A DNA stretch of 23,494 nucleotides from JBJSXF01 sp046086225 (GTDB taxonomy: Bacteria > Actinomycetota > Acidimicrobiia > IMCC26256 > PALSA-610): the NCBI GenBank assembly GCA_046086225.1, contig JBJSXF010000049.1, forward strand, positions 1-23,494, in the 5' to 3' direction. This document shows positions 21,298-23,494 of this stretch, in pieces. The notes beneath the pieces were generated by a model that saw only the letters and a list, made by a program, of their open reading frames with translations, made no database searches and was not told where the DNA came from. Positions within the stretch are counted from its first letter, which is position 1. Each line of letters begins with the position of its first letter. The position numbers were made by a program, and so were the translations under genes.

Positions 21298-21437
21298 GGC
21301 TGCGGCTCCGCGCCGCGCTCGGCCACCAGCCGACGCCGCCGGAGAACGAGCCGCCCGGCGTACGTGCCGAGCGCCAGCGCCGACACCGCGTAGCCGGCGA
21401 CCACGTAACCCCAGTTGGAAGCCGACGCCGCGAGCAT
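21294..21437 (-). CDS. ccmD: CcmD small membrane subunit
   Basis: A 47-residue protein, too short for most gene callers. It begins MLAASASNWGYVVAGYAV, has one membrane helix (about 8-28), then a strongly basic stretch RLVLRRRRL, the CcmD topology. CcmD joins CcmA, CcmB and CcmC in the complex that releases haem-loaded CcmE. ATG 21437 shares a base with the ccmC stop and its stop overlaps the ccmE GTG, so the operon leaves no gap. Its position between ccmC and ccmE is the standard one. Confidence 0.88.
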   Translation of the reverse strand: MLAASASNWGYVVAGYAVSALALGTYAGRLVLRRRRLVAERGAEPQP

Positions 21438-22153
21438 CACGCGGGCACCGCCCCGTCGACTCCCGACCGCTCGGCGATCGCCCGTTCGAGCTCCCGCTCC
21501 TCGCGTCCCTCCTCGAGCTGCGCCACCTCGAACCGGGTGAGCACGAGCCAGGCGTACGCGAGGGTGTACGCAACCACGCCGCAGACCAGCGTCAGGGCCA
21601 TCGACCCGCTGATCTTCACGTCGAGCTCACGGTTGAAGACCGTGGCGTCCTGGTGCAAGGTCTGCCACCACGACACCGAGAAGTGCACGATCGGGATGTC
21701 GACCGCGGCCACGAGCGCCGCGATCGCGCAGCGGGTGCCCCGCTCCGCCGCCGTCGTTCCCGTTCGGCGCAACGCCAAGTAACCGAGGTAGAGGAAGAAC
21801 AAGATCGCCGCGCTCGTGAGCCGGGCATCCCACTCCCACCAGGTGCCCCACGTCGGCTTCCCCCAGATCGAGCCGGTGACGAGCATCAAGCCCGCGAAGA
21901 CAACTCCCACCTCGGCCGACGCGCCGGCGAGGAGGTCCCAGGTCGGCTGCCGGGTGCGGGGCACGAGCCAGAGCACCGAGGCCAGCGCCGTGACCCCGAA
22001 GGCCAGGTACGAGATCCAGGCCGCGGGCACGTGGACGTAGAGCAGCCGCACGGCGTCACCGCCCTGATTGGGTCGAGGTGGGGTCACGACGAGAGCGAGG
22101 TACGTCGTCAGACCGAGCAGCAGGAGCGTCACCGCTCCGAGGACACGCCTCAT
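21437..22153 (-). CDS. ccmC: CcmC haem exporter/handling protein
   Basis: CcmC binds haem on the outer face and loads it onto CcmE. The 238-residue protein has six predicted membrane helices, the tryptophan-rich WWD motif WGTWWEWDARLTS (102-114), and the two conserved haem-ligand histidines in YVHVPAAW (His41) and PIVHFSVSWW (His157). A charged coiled tail EEGREERELERAIAE follows the last helix, longer than needed for the family core. ATG 22153 overlaps the ccmB stop (ATGA). Confidence 0.95.
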   Translation of the reverse strand: MRRVLGAVTLLLLGLTTYLALVVTPPRPNQGGDAVRLLYVHVPAAWISYLAFGVTALASVLWLVPRTRQPTWDLLAGASAEVGVVFAGLMLVTGSIWGKPTWGTWWEWDARLTSAAILFFLYLGYLALRRTGTTAAERGTRCAIAALVAAVDIPIVHFSVSWWQTLHQDATVFNRELDVKISGSMALTLVCGVVAYTLAYAWLVLTRFEVAQLEEGREERELERAIAERSGVDGAVPA

Positions 22154-22824
22154 GACTCCTCCAGGAGGGGACCGAACCCGATGACTCCCGCGACCACGGC
22201 GAGCACGGCGTAGGCGCCGAGCAGCTGCACCCAGGCCCAGGCGTCGGCCGCCGAGATCCCGAGGGCGGCCTCGAACGCACGGGTCGCACCGAGCATCACC
22301 GGGGTCACCGCAGGCAGCACGAGGAGCGGGACGAGGGTCTCCCGGGCTCGCAACCCTCCGGCCAGCACGGCGTAGACCGTACCGACGGCGGCGATCCCGA
22401 CGGTCGCGGCGATCGCCGCACACGCCATCACCACGACGCCCCGCAGCGGCACGTCATACATCACGGCGACCGCCGCGCCGAGCACCACCTCGAACACCAC
22501 GAGCTCGACCGCCACCGCACCCGCCTTCCCGAGGAAGACGGCGGCGCCGTCGAGCCCCGACAGCCGGAGGCCGTCCCGGGCCCGGTTCGCCTCCTCCACC
22601 CCGGCGGCCCGACCGACGGCGAGGAGTCCGGCCAGCAACACCGCTGTCCAGAAGAGCCCCGGGGCGGCCCGGTACAGCAAGGCCCGGTCGGCATCGAGCG
22701 CGAAGGCGAAGAGGATCACCACGATCACGCCGAACGGCACGATCTGCTGGAGCGCGACCCGCGAGCGCGCCTCGATCCGGAGATCCTTGGCCGCGACGAG
22801 CACGGCATCCCGACCGAGGCTCAT
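22150..22824 (-). CDS. ccmB: CcmB ABC transporter permease
   Basis: CcmB is the membrane half of the CcmAB ABC transporter, whose ATP hydrolysis releases holo-CcmE from CcmC. The 224-residue protein has the family's amphipathic start AAKDLRIEARSRVALQQIVPF (11-31), a cytoplasmic VEEANRARDGLRLSGLDG segment (76-93) that contacts the ATPase, and six hydrophobic helices. Length matches E. coli CcmB (220). ATG 22824 overlaps the ccmA stop (ATGA). Confidence 0.93.
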   Translation of the reverse strand: MSLGRDAVLVAAKDLRIEARSRVALQQIVPFGVIVVILFAFALDADRALLYRAAPGLFWTAVLLAGLLAVGRAAGVEEANRARDGLRLSGLDGAAVFLGKAGAVAVELVVFEVVLGAAVAVMYDVPLRGVVVMACAAIAATVGIAAVGTVYAVLAGGLRARETLVPLLVLPAVTPVMLGATRAFEAALGISAADAWAWVQLLGAYAVLAVVAGVIGFGPLLEES

Positions 22825-23474
22825 CGCTCCCCCACCGCGACCCCGGCCGTCACCCTTCCGCCCACGAGCCGCACCTCACGCGTGACGAGGGGCCGGGTCC
22901 GGTCCACCTCGTGCGACGCGAGGAGCACCGTGCGCCCCTCGGTCGGCGCGGCGGCGAGCACCGCATCGAGCGCCTCCCGGCCCCGGTCGTCGAGCCCGGC
23001 GTGCGGCTCGTCGAGCAAGAGCAACGCCGGATCCCGGGCCAGGGCCAGGGCCAGCGAGAGCCGCCGCCGCTGCCCCTGGGAGAGCCGCCCGTGGGCGACG
23101 GCCGCCAGGTCCCCGAGCCCCACGCGGGCGAGGGCCTCATCGGCCTCGGCCGCAGTGCGGTCGGCGGCGCGGGCCGCGAACCTCGCGTTCTCGGCCACGG
23201 TCAGGTCGTCGTAGCAGAAGGTCTCGTGACCGACGAGGCCGACCCGCCGCCGGAGCCCCCGGCGATCGCGGGCGAGATCGGCACCGAGCACCTCGGCCGT
23301 ACCCGACCGCAACGGCAGGAGTCCGGCGCAGAGCCGGAGCAGCGTGGTCTTGCCCGCCCCGTTCGGACCGGACAGCAGCACGACCTCGCCGACCTCGACG
23401 TCGAGGTCGACTCCGGCGAGCGCCGGGAACCGTCCGAGGGTGCAGACGGCCGATCGGAGGCGAATGCAGGGCAA
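22821..23474 (-). CDS. ccmA: CcmA ABC transporter ATPase
   Basis: CcmA is the ATPase of the CcmAB complex. The 217-residue protein has Walker A GPNGAGKTT (36-44), ABC signature LSQGQRRRLS (131-140), Walker B LLLLDEP (151-157), D-loop GLDD and switch His188 in LASHE. The start is uncertain: TTG 23474 follows GGAG at 5 nt and gives a normal-length protein beginning PCIRLRSAVCTLGRFPALAGV, but the frame stays open to the window edge, so the true start could lie beyond 23494. It is the first ccm gene visible; genes upstream are out of view. Confidence 0.92.
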   Translation of the reverse strand: MPCIRLRSAVCTLGRFPALAGVDLDVEVGEVVLLSGPNGAGKTTLLRLCAGLLPLRSGTAEVLGADLARDRRGLRRRVGLVGHETFCYDDLTVAENARFAARAADRTAAEADEALARVGLGDLAAVAHGRLSQGQRRRLSLALALARDPALLLLDEPHAGLDDRGREALDAVLAAAPTEGRTVLLASHEVDRTRPLVTREVRLVGGRVTAGVAVGER

Positions 23475-23494
23475 GCCGGCTCCACGGGAGAGGG

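Noticed and set aside
1..23494. Mobile elements, CRISPR arrays, tRNA or rRNA genes
   Set aside because: I looked for transposase motifs, regularly spaced repeats and structured RNA gene signatures on both strands and saw none.

Overview
This 23.5-kb window is very GC-rich and densely packed, with many GTG starts. It carries a WhiB regulator, the bacterial proteasome activator Bpa/PafE, a PdtaS-type sensor kinase and a paired ArsA-like ATPase set, so it comes from a proteasome-bearing actinobacterium. A deep branch such as Acidimicrobiia is my guess, mainly because the window also carries a System I (Ccm) cytochrome c maturation operon, which is not the system usually found in Actinobacteria. 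I saw no insertion sequence, phage gene, CRISPR array, tRNA or rRNA; this is a chromosomal housekeeping region. The longest stretch without a gene is 8334-8621, and it holds two promoters.

Layout. Positions 1-808 (-) hold the N-terminal part of a YihY/BrkB membrane protein. Positions 892-3981 (+) hold a DEAD-box RNA helicase, bpa and a class II DAHP synthase. Positions 4022-5115 (-) hold a small SCO4848-like membrane protein overlapping dapA. Positions 5182-5967 (+) hold a TSUP transporter, which overlaps tail to tail with a family 5 uracil-DNA glycosylase (5931-6680, -). Positions 6724-7635 (+) hold a lipid kinase that shares stop bases with a glycerophosphodiester phosphodiesterase (7632-8333, -). 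A WhiB1-like regulator (8622-8918, +) converges on pdtaS (8951-10414, -). Upstream of pdtaS on the minus strand are two ArsA-like ATPases and the Fe-S carrier Mrp (10426-13705). Divergent from mrp is a cistron (13753-16044, +) with a SufR-like regulator, a NifS-like protein and a VOC-fold protein. From 23474 down to 16072 (-) run ccmA-B-C-D-E-F-G-H-I, a cyclophilin and an Rrf2 regulator.

How the genes work together. The ccm genes form one operon for exporting, chaperoning and attaching haem to apocytochromes c outside the membrane. All eight junctions overlap by 1-4 bases. The mrp/sufR-like/nifS-like block looks like an iron-sulfur cluster module, with a perfect 14-bp palindrome between the divergent genes. 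WhiB1 and several enzymes here (UdgB, Mrp) are Fe-S proteins.

The most notable observations are: (i) the NifS-like protein keeps the catalytic cysteine but has Thr at the PLP-lysine position and no lysine at all in 371 residues; (ii) at least seven genes show a TANNNT box 6 or 8 nt before the start codon with no Shine-Dalgarno, implying leaderless mRNAs; (iii) a complete System I ccm operon in an actinobacterial context; (iv) a Bpa whose proteasome-docking tail ends GAYL rather than GQYL.
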